Source of the DNA: JBDHDH01 sp039591615
Lineage (GTDB): Bacteria; Gemmatimonadota; Gemmatimonadetes; Gemmatimonadales; GWC2-71-9
Assembly: GCA_039591615.1 (NCBI GenBank)
Contig: JBDHDH010000027.1
Span: 1-64,000, forward strand
Reading direction: 5' to 3'
DNA: 64,000 bases
The notes under the pieces are model-generated. The model saw only the letters and a list, made by a program, of their open reading frames with translations. It made no database searches and was not told the DNA's origin. Shown here in pieces: positions 17,074 through 24,982 of the stretch. The position numbers and the translations under genes are program-made. Within the stretch, counting starts at the first letter, position 1. Each line of letters begins with the position of its first letter.

Positions 17074-19500
17074 TCAGCGTAAGGAGACGCCCCCATTCGC
17101 AAAGAACTGTTCGAGTCGCTGGTAGAACGACTCCCGCGCCTCATCCGTCATGAAAAAGTTGAACCGGCCAATGGCGCGCTCCATCTCCATCATGTCGATC
17201 AAGAAATCGTACACGGCGTTCGCAGTCCGCAAGGCCGCAACGAGGGCGGCGTTTTGCGCATCGAGCAAGTCGATCACCGTCGTAACACCCCTGGAGTATG
17301 CGTCAGTCACCACGTCGAGGTTCCGCTGTGCCGCGCCCGCCGCATCGGCGAACAAATCAATGCTGGGATAAGACGAACCGACCCGCTGCAGCGTCGTGAG
17401 TATTCGCTGCTGGACCCGTTCCGCAACGGCGTCTCGTTCGATCTGGAGCCTCGACAAGTCGTCCGAGGCCTGGGCACGCTCCGCGAATCGGCTCCCTCCC
17501 TCGAAGACGGGGAGGGCTATCCGCACACCGAGGCTCCAGCTCAGATCGTTGCTCTGCGGGAATGCCGGGAACGAACCGGAGGGGACATCGGGAATCTGAA
17601 AGTCACCCGCTCCCGCGCCTCCTTCCGCCATCAAGTTCGTGAGGCTCGCCTGGAGAGCAATCGTCGGCGACCAGAAGGTATTGGTCGTCGACCGCAAGAG
17701 CCGGCGCTGCGCCCCGATCGCCGCATCCAGTTGACGGAGTTCCGGCGATGCGCTGAGACCCTCGATCGCCATGAACTGCCGGAACAGCTCGAATCGCTGC
17801 GGGTTCTCGACCGCCAAGACAAACCGCTGGTCACTCGTCAGGAGAGGCGGATCCTCCAGACTCACATCTTCCAGAATCACCGGCTCTTCGAGTGGTTGAT
17901 TGAGCACCCGATTCAGCGCGATCTCGGCAATGAGAACGTCTTGCTGAGCGGCGATCACCGCCTGCCGGCCGGTGGCGATAGCGCTTTCCCAGCGGAACAC
18001 TTCGCCCGGGCCGGCTGTCCCGATCGAGCGGCGGATGCGGGCCAGCTCGAGATTGGATCGAGTGACACGCAGGTTTTCCTGCCGGACCCCCACCGCCGTC
18101 TGGGCGCGGAGCACGTTGAGGTAGGCCGTCACGGCTTCCAGGACCACGTCGAGCTCCAGACTGGTCTTGCCATGCTCTCGGGCGTCTTGCAGACCCCGCT
18201 GGATGCGCATGTTGGCGGCGGCCGGCTCAGAGAAGATCAGCTGTGTCACGGTCCCGCCGGCGGTAAATGACCGTTGTGCCTGGTTTCCCAGACTAGCAGC
18301 CGCTCGGTCCTCGTCGATGATCGTGGATTGTCCCGAAATCTCGATCTGTGGAAGCCACTGGGACCGAGCCAGCGTTACCTCTTTCGATCCGGCCTGGACG
18401 AATCGCGCTTCAGCGGAGACGTCGAGGTTGCGGACCACGGCCTCACGTGCCACCCCGGTCAACGTCAGTTGCCGTGCACCAATCGCGGGTTCCACGTTGA
18501 GGAGCACAGCATCAGTGAGCACTCTCCATCTGGGATAGACGCCGATCTGTCTGGCGGTCGCCATGTTGACCGTCAAACGCTCTTCGCGGGTGAACGCGAC
18601 CGGAATCGCTCCGGGGGCGTCCCCGAGCAGAATGCGTTGGATGTTCAGGGCAACGCGGCGCGCTAGTCGCGGGAAGAACGACTGCGGGTTGAGACTGGCG
18701 AGGACCCCGCGTTCGACCTCTGACACGCCGAAGTACGAGAATGTCGGGAGCCTACGCTCGATCAGCCCGGCCACGAGGCCGTCCCACTCCGGCTGCGACA
18801 GATTGGTGAGCGGGGTCAGATAGACAGCGTCTACATCTGACGAGAGCGCTTCCAGCACGGCTGTGGCCGGAGGTTGAACCGACACGATGTCGAGCTGTAC
18901 GCCCATGGCTTGCGCAGCCTGGCGAACTCCAGCAGTCAGGCCGGGTATCGCATCCAGTAACCCACCGTTGATCAGGAACGCCATGCGTCTGAAGGCGGTG
19001 AGCTCGCGAAAGGCCACGAGATCTCGGCTGACGATATCGGGAATCGCCACATAGCTCAGGTTGGGCACCCCGCTCACACCGCTGTCCGCCGGCAGACCTT
19101 GGATCTGCGCATCGACGACGAATGCCGCCACGGTCGGCTTGGGCAGGTCCGTACGCCCGGCTGCCACGTGGGAAGAGATCGGGCCCAGCGCAATGAGCAC
19201 GTCGACTTCCGGATCGTCCAGGAGCTGGTTCACCGCGCTGCGTACACCCACCAGCGTCCAGTCGGCTTGCCGCCGCTTCCCAGTGGGGAACTGGACATCG
19301 AATTCACCGCGCAACAAGTCACCGATCTCACTTTCGAATAGCGACCGGATCCGGTCGCTTTCCTCCCACGGGCCGTCCAACACCACGCCGATGCGAACCA
19401 CCGGTTGCTGAGCTGGCGCTTGCCGAGGGAGTGCCACGATGGTCACGGCACAGAGGAGCCCCACGCACAGGGGTGACAACGCACGGACCGCGATTCGCAT
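17074..19500 (-). CDS. TolC-family outer-membrane channel fused to a periplasmic-binding domain
   Basis: 808 residues from ATG 19500, which has GGGAG five bases upstream; a start at 19548 is less likely. After a signal peptide ending in APA-QQ, residues about 30-330 form an ABC-type substrate-binding fold (VVRIGVVLDGPWEE, DVLIALGPISSHVA, PTFSYFGVSEVERGVLAS, RRVALNIQRILLGD). From about 350 it is an outer-membrane efflux protein with the two coiled-coil repeats (EVTLARSQWLPQIEISGQ, DLSRLQIERDAVAERVQQRI) and the closing TVIDLLDAQNAALVAAL. Ordinary TolC proteins are about 450 residues, so the binding domain is an addition. It heads the operon with the adaptor and RND pump. Confidence 0.88.
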   Translation of the reverse strand: MRIAVRALSPLCVGLLCAVTIVALPRQAPAQQPVVRIGVVLDGPWEESDRIRSLFESEIGDLLRGEFDVQFPTGKRRQADWTLVGVRSAVNQLLDDPEVDVLIALGPISSHVAAGRTDLPKPTVAAFVVDAQIQGLPADSGVSGVPNLSYVAIPDIVSRDLVAFRELTAFRRMAFLINGGLLDAIPGLTAGVRQAAQAMGVQLDIVSVQPPATAVLEALSSDVDAVYLTPLTNLSQPEWDGLVAGLIERRLPTFSYFGVSEVERGVLASLNPQSFFPRLARRVALNIQRILLGDAPGAIPVAFTREERLTVNMATARQIGVYPRWRVLTDAVLLNVEPAIGARQLTLTGVAREAVVRNLDVSAEARFVQAGSKEVTLARSQWLPQIEISGQSTIIDEDRAAASLGNQAQRSFTAGGTVTQLIFSEPAAANMRIQRGLQDAREHGKTSLELDVVLEAVTAYLNVLRAQTAVGVRQENLRVTRSNLELARIRRSIGTAGPGEVFRWESAIATGRQAVIAAQQDVLIAEIALNRVLNQPLEEPVILEDVSLEDPPLLTSDQRFVLAVENPQRFELFRQFMAIEGLSASPELRQLDAAIGAQRRLLRSTTNTFWSPTIALQASLTNLMAEGGAGAGDFQIPDVPSGSFPAFPQSNDLSWSLGVRIALPVFEGGSRFAERAQASDDLSRLQIERDAVAERVQQRILTTLQRVGSSYPSIDLFADAAGAAQRNLDVVTDAYSRGVTTVIDLLDAQNAALVAALRTANAVYDFLIDMMEMERAIGRFNFFMTDEARESFYQRLEQFFANGGVSLR

Positions 19501-19578
19501 CTGTACTCCCGGTGTTATTACCATCCGGCAAATAGACCTGTTGCGCATCGAAAAGGCTAGCGTGCTTGCAGTTCGCCG

Positions 19579-19917
19579 TCACTCGCCCCGCTCGTTCTGT
19601 GTGACAATCAGCGCTCCCACGAGCTTTGCGACCAAGATTGCCAGGAAGAACTGCCCGAAGACCGCCTCCACAGCCGAAAAGGCCCGGGCAGGGACGATCA
19701 GAACGAGCCCCACTCGAAAGAGCGTCCGTCGGTCGCTCATGACGTAGAGGCCGCCGAGCAGGACGGCCGAGAAGAGGACCGGCAAGACGCGCCGGAGGCC
19801 TTGCACGTCGAGGAAGGGATGGACGAGAAACAACAGTAGCAGGGCCAACAACAGGACGGTGAACTTGGTGGTCTCGAGACGTCGCGTGAAGAGCGGGGGC
19901 GATTGCGCGGCCATCAT
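19579..19917 (-). CDS. Membrane protein resembling a potassium-channel family protein without its pore
   Basis: 112 residues with three or four hydrophobic helices. The N-terminal part (TTKFTVLLLALLLLFLVHPFL, VLFSAVLLGGLYVMSDRRTL) resembles the first helices of two-pore-segment ion-channel proteins. The end (RAFSAVEAVFGQFFLAILVA then KLVG) matches the inner helix that normally follows the TVGYGD filter in such proteins. The filter and pore helix between them are absent, so an internal in-frame deletion is inferred. GAGG lies eight bases before the ATG at 19917. It is 78 bases upstream of the TolC-fusion gene on the same strand. Confidence 0.65.
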   Translation of the reverse strand: MMAAQSPPLFTRRLETTKFTVLLLALLLLFLVHPFLDVQGLRRVLPVLFSAVLLGGLYVMSDRRTLFRVGLVLIVPARAFSAVEAVFGQFFLAILVAKLVGALIVTQNERGE

Positions 19918-19984
19918 GGTCCGACCTCGTCGACGGAGTTTCGATTCTCAGGTGCGCAATCTTACTCCCGTTTCGAACACGAGG

Positions 19985-20554
19985 TCACCCGTTGTAAATG
20001 AGCCCCCCTCGATCGCGGTACAGTTGGAGCACGGCCCTGGCTTCGTCTCTCAACACGCCCCGCACGATCTCGACCCCCCGATGCTCGATGTAGCGATAGG
20101 ATTGGGGGAACACCGGCCCCTCGTCGAAATTGAGTAGGCTTGCGTCCTCCCGATGGGCACCGGTCACCACGCGCCTCACACCACTCCACAGGACCGCGCC
20201 GAGACACATGGCACACGGATCGCATGAGGTCACGAGCTCGTGGGCCGGCAACTCACTCAAGCCAAGGGAGTGGGACCCGAGCCGCGCTTGCGCGGTCATG
20301 AATGCCACCATCTCAGCATGGAGTGTCGAATTCTTGAGCGGGACCACGCGATTCATGCCGACGGCGATGAGCTTGCCGCTTTCCATCTGGAAGACTGCCG
20401 CCCCGAACGGCCCGCCCGTGTTCCACTGCACGTTCTCCCGAGCCATCGCGATTGCCAGTCGCATACGCTCTTCCGATGTGCGATACGGGCGCTCCCAATC
20501 GACCTGCGACTGAACCCAGTCGGGATAGAGCATGGCTGCGTCGAGTAATGGCAT
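19985..20554 (-). CDS. Nucleoside/cytidine deaminase-like zinc hydrolase
   Basis: About 189 residues from ATG 20554 (GTG at 20557 precedes it). The zinc-deaminase motifs are complete: LHAEMVAF (HAE, metal ligand and proton-shuttling Glu) and SCDPCAMCLGAVLWSG (PCxxC, two Cys ligands). The N-terminal GGPFGAAVFQMESGKLIAVG and the C-terminal part resemble guanine-deaminase or TadA-like nucleoside deaminases more than CDA. The exact substrate cannot be read from the sequence. It is a single gene, transcribed away from the YbjQ-like gene. Confidence 0.88.
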   Translation of the reverse strand: MPLLDAAMLYPDWVQSQVDWERPYRTSEERMRLAIAMARENVQWNTGGPFGAAVFQMESGKLIAVGMNRVVPLKNSTLHAEMVAFMTAQARLGSHSLGLSELPAHELVTSCDPCAMCLGAVLWSGVRRVVTGAHREDASLLNFDEGPVFPQSYRYIEHRGVEIVRGVLRDEARAVLQLYRDRGGLIYNG

Positions 20555-20753
20555 CACCTATCTCGCTTCGAATGAGCCGCAATGGCTCGCCAGCTGACCC
20601 CCGCCATTCTCATGGAATCGGAGCGTCGCCAACCTGGCGTCGCGCATCCCGAGAACGGCCCGGGCTTCCTTGCCGACCCACCGGCCTACATCTTCTACAC
20701 CCGCCCCTGATCGATAGACGCTTGTGGGCCCTGGACGATACGAGGACTGACCC

Positions 20754-21083
20754 ATGATCATAAGCACGACTCACACCATTCATGGAGCCGAGATCGCCGA
20801 ATACCACGGTATCGTAACCGGGGAGGCGATCCTGGGCGCCAACATCTTCAAGGACATCTTTGCCAGCCTGCGCGACATCGTGGGTGGCCGCTCAGCGGCC
20901 TACGAGGAGGAGCTCCGAAAGGCGAGGGACATCGCCATCGACGAAATGGCACTCGAAGCCGAAACACTGGGGGCCAACGCCGTCATTGGAGTCGATCTGG
21001 ACTACGAGACAATCCAGGTCGGGGGCGGAGGAGGGATGCTCATGGTGAGCGCGTCCGGGACGGCGGTGCGGTTGGTGATGTGA
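20754..21083 (+). CDS. YbjQ/UPF0145 family protein
   Basis: 109 residues, the normal family length. It has the family pattern: MIISTTHTIHGAEIAEYHGI, VTGEAILGANIFKDIFASLR, then RDIAIDEMALEAETLGANAV with IGVDLDYETI and a glycine-rich loop before MLMVSASGTAV. The biochemical function of the family is unsettled; a pentameric ring structure is known. It is a single gene flanked by the deaminase and the BamA-like gene. Confidence 0.92.
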   Translation: MIISTTHTIHGAEIAEYHGIVTGEAILGANIFKDIFASLRDIVGGRSAAYEEELRKARDIAIDEMALEAETLGANAVIGVDLDYETIQVGGGGGMLMVSASGTAVRLVM

Positions 21084-21158
21084 GGCGGGGCCTTCGGGGC
21101 CCATCCCGCTTCTCCCGCCGGGCGGGCGGGAAGCATCGGGAGGAAGCGGCGGCGGCTC

Positions 21159-22805
21159 TCAGAAGAAAAACCCCCGTCCGAACACTACGACCCAGCGACG
21201 GCCTTCGAATCCGTCGCCAAAGCGATACGCGACGTCGAGGCGGCCGACGTTTGGACCGGAGGAACGTGTGGCCCCGAACCGGATGCCTGCCCCGATGTCG
21301 CCCCCAAACCGTGCCGGCTGGTCCGGATACCAGGCTCCGCCATAGTCCACGAAGCCCGCGAACCCCACCCCGAGTAGGTTGAAGAGCTCGTCGATCACGA
21401 ACGCCCGGTGCTCGATGGATCCCCACACCGCGCGCTCTCCGGTGAACGCATGAACATCGAACGCTCGCGGCCCGATGCCATGTCCCAGGTCGATCTCCTG
21501 GCCCGGCGGTGTACCCTTGCGGGACATGGCCTCCACGTGGAACACCGTGGCGCTCTTGCGAAGCGCCTGGGACACGAGGGTGAAACCCGCCCATACTTGA
21601 CCTGAGTCGAGCCCGGCGGACGTAAAGAGCCCGTTGGCCTGGGCGGAGAATCGCATCCACTGCTTCCCCAAGATCGCGCCCGTCTGAAAGAATCCCCGCG
21701 GCCCTATGCCCCCGCGGTCATAACCCAAGGCTGTCGGCGCCAGCCACATTCCGACGAGGAGTCGCGTGCTCAGGTCGATATCGACATCGCGGTCGAACCC
21801 GATGTAGTGGGTGGTGACCTTGTAGCGCGCCCTGTTGAGATCGGCGAAGAAGCCAACCGATCCCGTCACGGTATCGGGGATGGCGGACAGGCTGTCCGCT
21901 TTCGGGAAATACTCCTCCCGCTTGACCTGGCCGGAGATGCTGAGCCGCACGTATCCGCCCGGGCTCGCGACGGGCGCATACGCGAACGTGCCCCGCTGAT
22001 AAAAGAAACGCCGGCGAAACACCTGGGAGAGCTGGCCGTTTCGGAACTGCAACATGTCCCGCCGAGCGGCCGCGCCCTGCAGTTCGAATGCGGCCCGATC
22101 CTCGAGGGCGCGGAACGGCCGCGCGAAGGCCCACTGGCCCACCTCACCGTCGCTGAGGTCGTCGTAGAGTCCCGCCACGGAGAGTCGCGAGCCCAGCGGG
22201 CGGTCCCAGCGTCCCAGCAGGGTGACGGCGGTGCGGTCGGGTTCTTTGCGATAGGTGATGCCAGCCCATGCGCCCGAGCCGAGGACATTGCGTTCGAGCA
22301 AACCCGCCGACCACGAGAACGTCCCGCCGGTGGACCGACCGTTGAGATTGAGGTCGGTGCTCCATCCGTCTCCGGTCCTGAGGTACACGGTGACCGAGTC
22401 CCCGTGCTGTACCGTGTCGGCAACGACGTCCCGAAAGATCCCCAGCGTTCGGAGATTTCTCAGCGACTCCTCGACCCGTGCCGAATCGTAACGATCACCG
22501 ACCTCGAACAGCAGCTCCCGTTGGATCACGTAGGGCCGCGTGGTGAAATGCAGCGCGTTGGCGATGCGGAAGAACGCGCTGGAACGCGCCTCGTCGGGAT
22601 CAAAAACGTCGTGATTGACGATGACGATGCTGTCGATGACGGGCCCGCTCGTTTTCCCGCCGTCCTGCGCGAGAAGAGGGCAGAGGGCAGAGGGCAGAAG
22701 GCAGAAGGCAGAAAGTAGACGCCTGAAGAGGGCAGAAGGCAGAGGGCAGAGGGCAGAGGGCAGACTCCTGAAGGCAGAGGGCAGAGGGCAGAGGGCAGAA
22801 GGCAT
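21159..22805 (-). CDS. BamA/Omp85-like outer-membrane protein with repeat-derived signal peptide
   Basis: 548 residues from the ATG at 22805. One POTRA-like domain lies near 55-140 (IDSIVIVNHDVFDPDEAR, RYDSARVEESLRNLRTLGIFRDV), followed by a long beta-barrel region. The end (GDIGAGIRFG, GRLDVAYRFGDG, WVVVFGRGFFF) has the terminal aromatic typical of outer-membrane barrels. It probably inserts or transports at the outer membrane in the surface-antigen (D15) family. Residues 1-46 are LPSALCP-type heptads encoded by the 7-bp array at 22676-22804, and they act as the signal peptide, with cleavage expected at LLA-Q. An ATG at 22868 would start inside the neighbouring broken gene. Confidence 0.8.
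   Translation of the reverse strand: MPSALCPLPSAFRSLPSALCPLPSALFRRLLSAFCLLPSALCPLLAQDGGKTSGPVIDSIVIVNHDVFDPDEARSSAFFRIANALHFTTRPYVIQRELLFEVGDRYDSARVEESLRNLRTLGIFRDVVADTVQHGDSVTVYLRTGDGWSTDLNLNGRSTGGTFSWSAGLLERNVLGSGAWAGITYRKEPDRTAVTLLGRWDRPLGSRLSVAGLYDDLSDGEVGQWAFARPFRALEDRAAFELQGAAARRDMLQFRNGQLSQVFRRRFFYQRGTFAYAPVASPGGYVRLSISGQVKREEYFPKADSLSAIPDTVTGSVGFFADLNRARYKVTTHYIGFDRDVDIDLSTRLLVGMWLAPTALGYDRGGIGPRGFFQTGAILGKQWMRFSAQANGLFTSAGLDSGQVWAGFTLVSQALRKSATVFHVEAMSRKGTPPGQEIDLGHGIGPRAFDVHAFTGERAVWGSIEHRAFVIDELFNLLGVGFAGFVDYGGAWYPDQPARFGGDIGAGIRFGATRSSGPNVGRLDVAYRFGDGFEGRRWVVVFGRGFFF
22676..22804. repeat. Heptamer array, left arm (GAGGGCA units)
   Basis: About fifteen 7-bp units, mostly GAGGGCA with GAAGGCA variants, in three blocks separated by GACGCCTGAA and GACTCCTGAA. 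The unit is the reverse complement of the right-arm unit CTCTGCC read in phase (GGCAGAG). The array is translated on the minus strand as the first 46 residues of the BamA-like protein, and its right edge contains that gene's start codon. Confidence 0.9.
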
Positions 22806-22812
22806 AGGGAGA

Positions 22813-23165
22813 TTAGCGGCGGTTCGTCGCACGCTTGATGCTCGCCACGAGAATGGAGATGAGCTCATTCGCCTCAGCCGTCACGAGATCTGGGCTGGAT
22901 GTCGCGCAGAGTTTCATCCGTCCCACCAGCGTTAGCCAAACGAGCGTCTCCCGCAGTTCCTTTAAACATGTCCGCATCTTGTGGGCAAAATCACGCTTGG
23001 ATTCGGCTCCTTGCGCCTCGGCATAATTCGCCGCTGGCGATGTGGAACTGCGGATGAGCTGCCTCGCAACGTGGCTGCCCAGCTCGTCCCTCGGTAGTTG
23101 GTACAGACAGATACAGCGAATTCAATCAGTCGATCCTCGAGATCTTGCCGACGACTGCTCCCCAT
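22813..23165 (-). pseudogene. Four-helix-bundle protein (23S rRNA intervening-sequence protein family), frameshifted
   Basis: From ATG 23165 (GGCAGG just upstream) one frame gives MGSSRRQDLEDRLIEFAVSV then C. The frame next to it continues LPRDELGSHVARQLIRSSTS, PAANYAEAQGAESKRDFAHK, MRTCLKELRETLVWL and ends ANELISILVASIKRATNRR with a stop at 22813. Both parts match the S23/bAvd-like four-helix-bundle family in order. At the junction (about 23099) a few residues normally found between VC and LP are missing and the frame shifts by one. The family forms pentameric helical barrels; it is encoded in rRNA intervening sequences and, as Avd, in diversity-generating retroelements. Confidence 0.8.
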
Positions 23166-23238
23166 CCTGCCACGCTCTAACCTGAGCGCATGATGAGCCA
23201 GTTCCAACACCCGCACTGCGGACCTTAAGAACGCACAC

Positions 23239-23364
23239 CTCTGCCCTCTGCCCTCTACCCTCTGCCCTCTACCCTCTACCCTCTGCCCTCTGCCCTCTAC
23301 CCTCTGCCCTCTGCCCTCTGCCCTCTGCCCTCTACCCTCTACCCTCTACCCTCTGCCCTCTGCC
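23239..23364. repeat. Heptamer array, right arm (18 CTCTGCC/CTCTACC units)
   Basis: Eighteen consecutive perfect 7-bp units with no interruption. Position 5 alternates between G (11 units) and A (7 units) without simple period; every other position is invariant. The array runs directly into CTCAG, which contains the TGA stop of glnA on the minus strand at 23366-23368. It resembles the short tandemly repeated heptanucleotides known from filamentous cyanobacteria. It is not a CRISPR because there are no spacers. Confidence 0.95.
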
Positions 23365-23365
23365 C

Positions 23366-24769
23366 TCAGTACTTCCCCAAATACCTCCCTACCTCCCACC
23401 GGCTCACCATGGCCGAGTACTCGAGCCATTCCTGCCGCTTGGCTTCCACGAACCGGCGGTAGATGTGCTCGCCGAGGGCGTCGCGAACGACCTTGTCTTT
23501 CTCAAGACAATCCAGAGCCTCGTGGAGGTCCCGTGGAAGCTCATCGATCCGGTGCCGCCGACGCTCCCGGTAGCTCATGGTGAACATGTTCTTGTCCACC
23601 GGATCCGGTGGGGTCATTTGCTCCCGGATCCCGTCCAATCCGGCGGCGAGCTGCACCGAGAGCGCGAGATAGGGATTCGCCGACGGATCGGGCATGCGGA
23701 GCTCGCAGCGGGTCCCCTGCCCTCGCCGATCAGGAATGCGGATGAGCGGCGACCGGTTCCGCATGCTCCAGGCGAGGTTCGTGGGCGCTTCGTAGCCGGG
23801 CACCAGTCGCTTGTAGCTGTTCACCAGCGGATTCGTGACCGCGGCGAACCCCTGAGCATGCTTCAGGAGTCCCGCGATGTAGCCCAAGCCCGTCTTGGAG
23901 ATCTGCCACTTACCGTCGGGATCGTAGAAGGCGTTCTTGCCGTTCTCGAACAGTGACTGGTGCGTATGCATGCCCGATCCGTTCTGCCCTTCGATGGGCT
24001 TGGGCATGAACGTCGCCAGGAAGCCGTGTCGATACGCGATGTTTCGCACGACAAAACGGAATGTCGCGAGGTTGTCGGCTGTCGTGAGGGCGTCGGCGTA
24101 GCGGAAGTCGACCTCGTGCTGCCCCGATGCCACCTCATGGTGCCCCGCCTCCACCTCGAACCCCATGTGCACGAGATCGTGAATGATCAGGCGTCTGATG
24201 GGCTCGGCCTTATCCACGGGTGCGAGATCGAAATACCCGCCCTGATCGTGGGTCTCCAGCAGGGTCTGGCCCCGCTCGTCGAGGTGGAAGATGAAGAACT
24301 CCGCCTCACAGCCCGCCATCATTTCGTACCCCATCTCTTTCGCCAGGTCGATCTGGCGCTTGAGGGTGAGGCGGGGACACCCGGCAAACGGGGTCTCGTC
24401 GGGGTTGTAGATATCGCAGATGAGGCGGGCTACTCGCCCGCCCTCGTCGTCGTACGGGAAGATCTCGAACGTGTCGAGATCGGGCTTGAGCACCATGTCG
24501 CTCTCCTCGATCCGGACAAACCCCTCGATCGAGGACCCGTCGAACATCACGTCGCCCGACAACGCCTTTTCGAATTGGCTCCGCGGAACTTCCACGTTCT
24601 TGTTGATGCCCGTGATATCGGTGAACTGGAGACGGAGGAAGTCGACCTCGAAGTCGCGCGTGAGCGTCAAGACGTCGGTCTTGGAAGCGCCTCGAGTGTC
24701 GATGGCTTGGCCTCGAACCTGAGGCTTGCTGTCACGAACCGGAACAGTCAGGGCCTTTCCACGGATCAC
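23366..24769 (-). CDS. glnA: Glutamine synthetase type I
   Basis: 467 residues from GTG 24769, with AGGAG ten bases upstream. It catalyses ATP-dependent ammonium assimilation into glutamine as a dodecamer. Clear signatures are VMFDGSSIEGF, the metal-ligand stretches MMAGCEAEFFIF and VEAGHHEVASGQHEVDFRYA, the ATP-site region NGSGMHTHQSL, and RGQGTRCELRMPDPSANPYL. Its length and the lack of a typical adenylylation-loop tyrosine motif fit the shorter GSI-alpha type, inferred from alignment memory. The stop codon overlaps the heptamer array. Confidence 0.97.
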   Translation of the reverse strand: MIRGKALTVPVRDSKPQVRGQAIDTRGASKTDVLTLTRDFEVDFLRLQFTDITGINKNVEVPRSQFEKALSGDVMFDGSSIEGFVRIEESDMVLKPDLDTFEIFPYDDEGGRVARLICDIYNPDETPFAGCPRLTLKRQIDLAKEMGYEMMAGCEAEFFIFHLDERGQTLLETHDQGGYFDLAPVDKAEPIRRLIIHDLVHMGFEVEAGHHEVASGQHEVDFRYADALTTADNLATFRFVVRNIAYRHGFLATFMPKPIEGQNGSGMHTHQSLFENGKNAFYDPDGKWQISKTGLGYIAGLLKHAQGFAAVTNPLVNSYKRLVPGYEAPTNLAWSMRNRSPLIRIPDRRGQGTRCELRMPDPSANPYLALSVQLAAGLDGIREQMTPPDPVDKNMFTMSYRERRRHRIDELPRDLHEALDCLEKDKVVRDALGEHIYRRFVEAKRQEWLEYSAMVSRWEVGRYLGKY

Positions 24770-24828
24770 GATGACGCTGCTCCTGTAAGGAGGGGTGGGC
24801 TTGCACGGCGTGCCACTCGGACACCGAA

Positions 24829-24857
24829 GGCTAATTCGCTTCGTGTCTCACTGTCAA
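24829..24857 (-). promoter_or_regulatory. Possible sigma-70 promoter for glnA
   Basis: On the minus strand TTGACA (24857-24852) is followed after 17 bases by TTAGCC. The -35 box is perfect and the -10 box weak. It lies about 60 bases before the GTG start of glnA, and no better sigma-70 or sigma-54 element is visible between. Confidence 0.35.
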
Positions 24858-24982
24858 CGACAATTTGCAGAGAATGCAAGAACTGGATGTCACACTGGCA
24901 ATGTTACATGGTCTTTGGGAGGGAATACTAGGTAGAATCGCACAATCTGCATGATATGGAAATCACGCAGATTGACAGGTGC

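Larger units (their letters stand above)
22676..23367. mobile_element. Candidate cassette: inverted heptamer arrays flanking a four-helix-bundle gene
   Basis: Two arrays of the same heptamer in opposite orientation (22676-22804 and 23239-23364) bracket a single gene of the four-helix-bundle/23S-intervening-protein family. The outer edges touch the first codon of the BamA-like gene on one side and the stop codon of glnA on the other. The arrangement looks inserted, like a cassette with repeat-built ends. No transposase and no target duplication are visible, so the mobile nature is inference. Confidence 0.35.

Noticed and set aside
13052..17082. Several plus-strand frames of 200-445 residues opposite the efflux operon
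   Set aside because: They are opposite-strand shadows of RND and adaptor genes, whose protein signatures are unambiguous.
20582..20710. A 42-residue plus-strand frame and an overlapping minus-strand frame between the deaminase and YbjQ-like genes
   Set aside because: Neither has a ribosome binding site and a recognisable or conserved sequence; either could be a remnant, but the evidence is too weak.
22676..23364. Repeat arrays as a CRISPR locus
   Set aside because: Units are only 7 bases, directly adjacent and without unique spacers; no cas gene is present.
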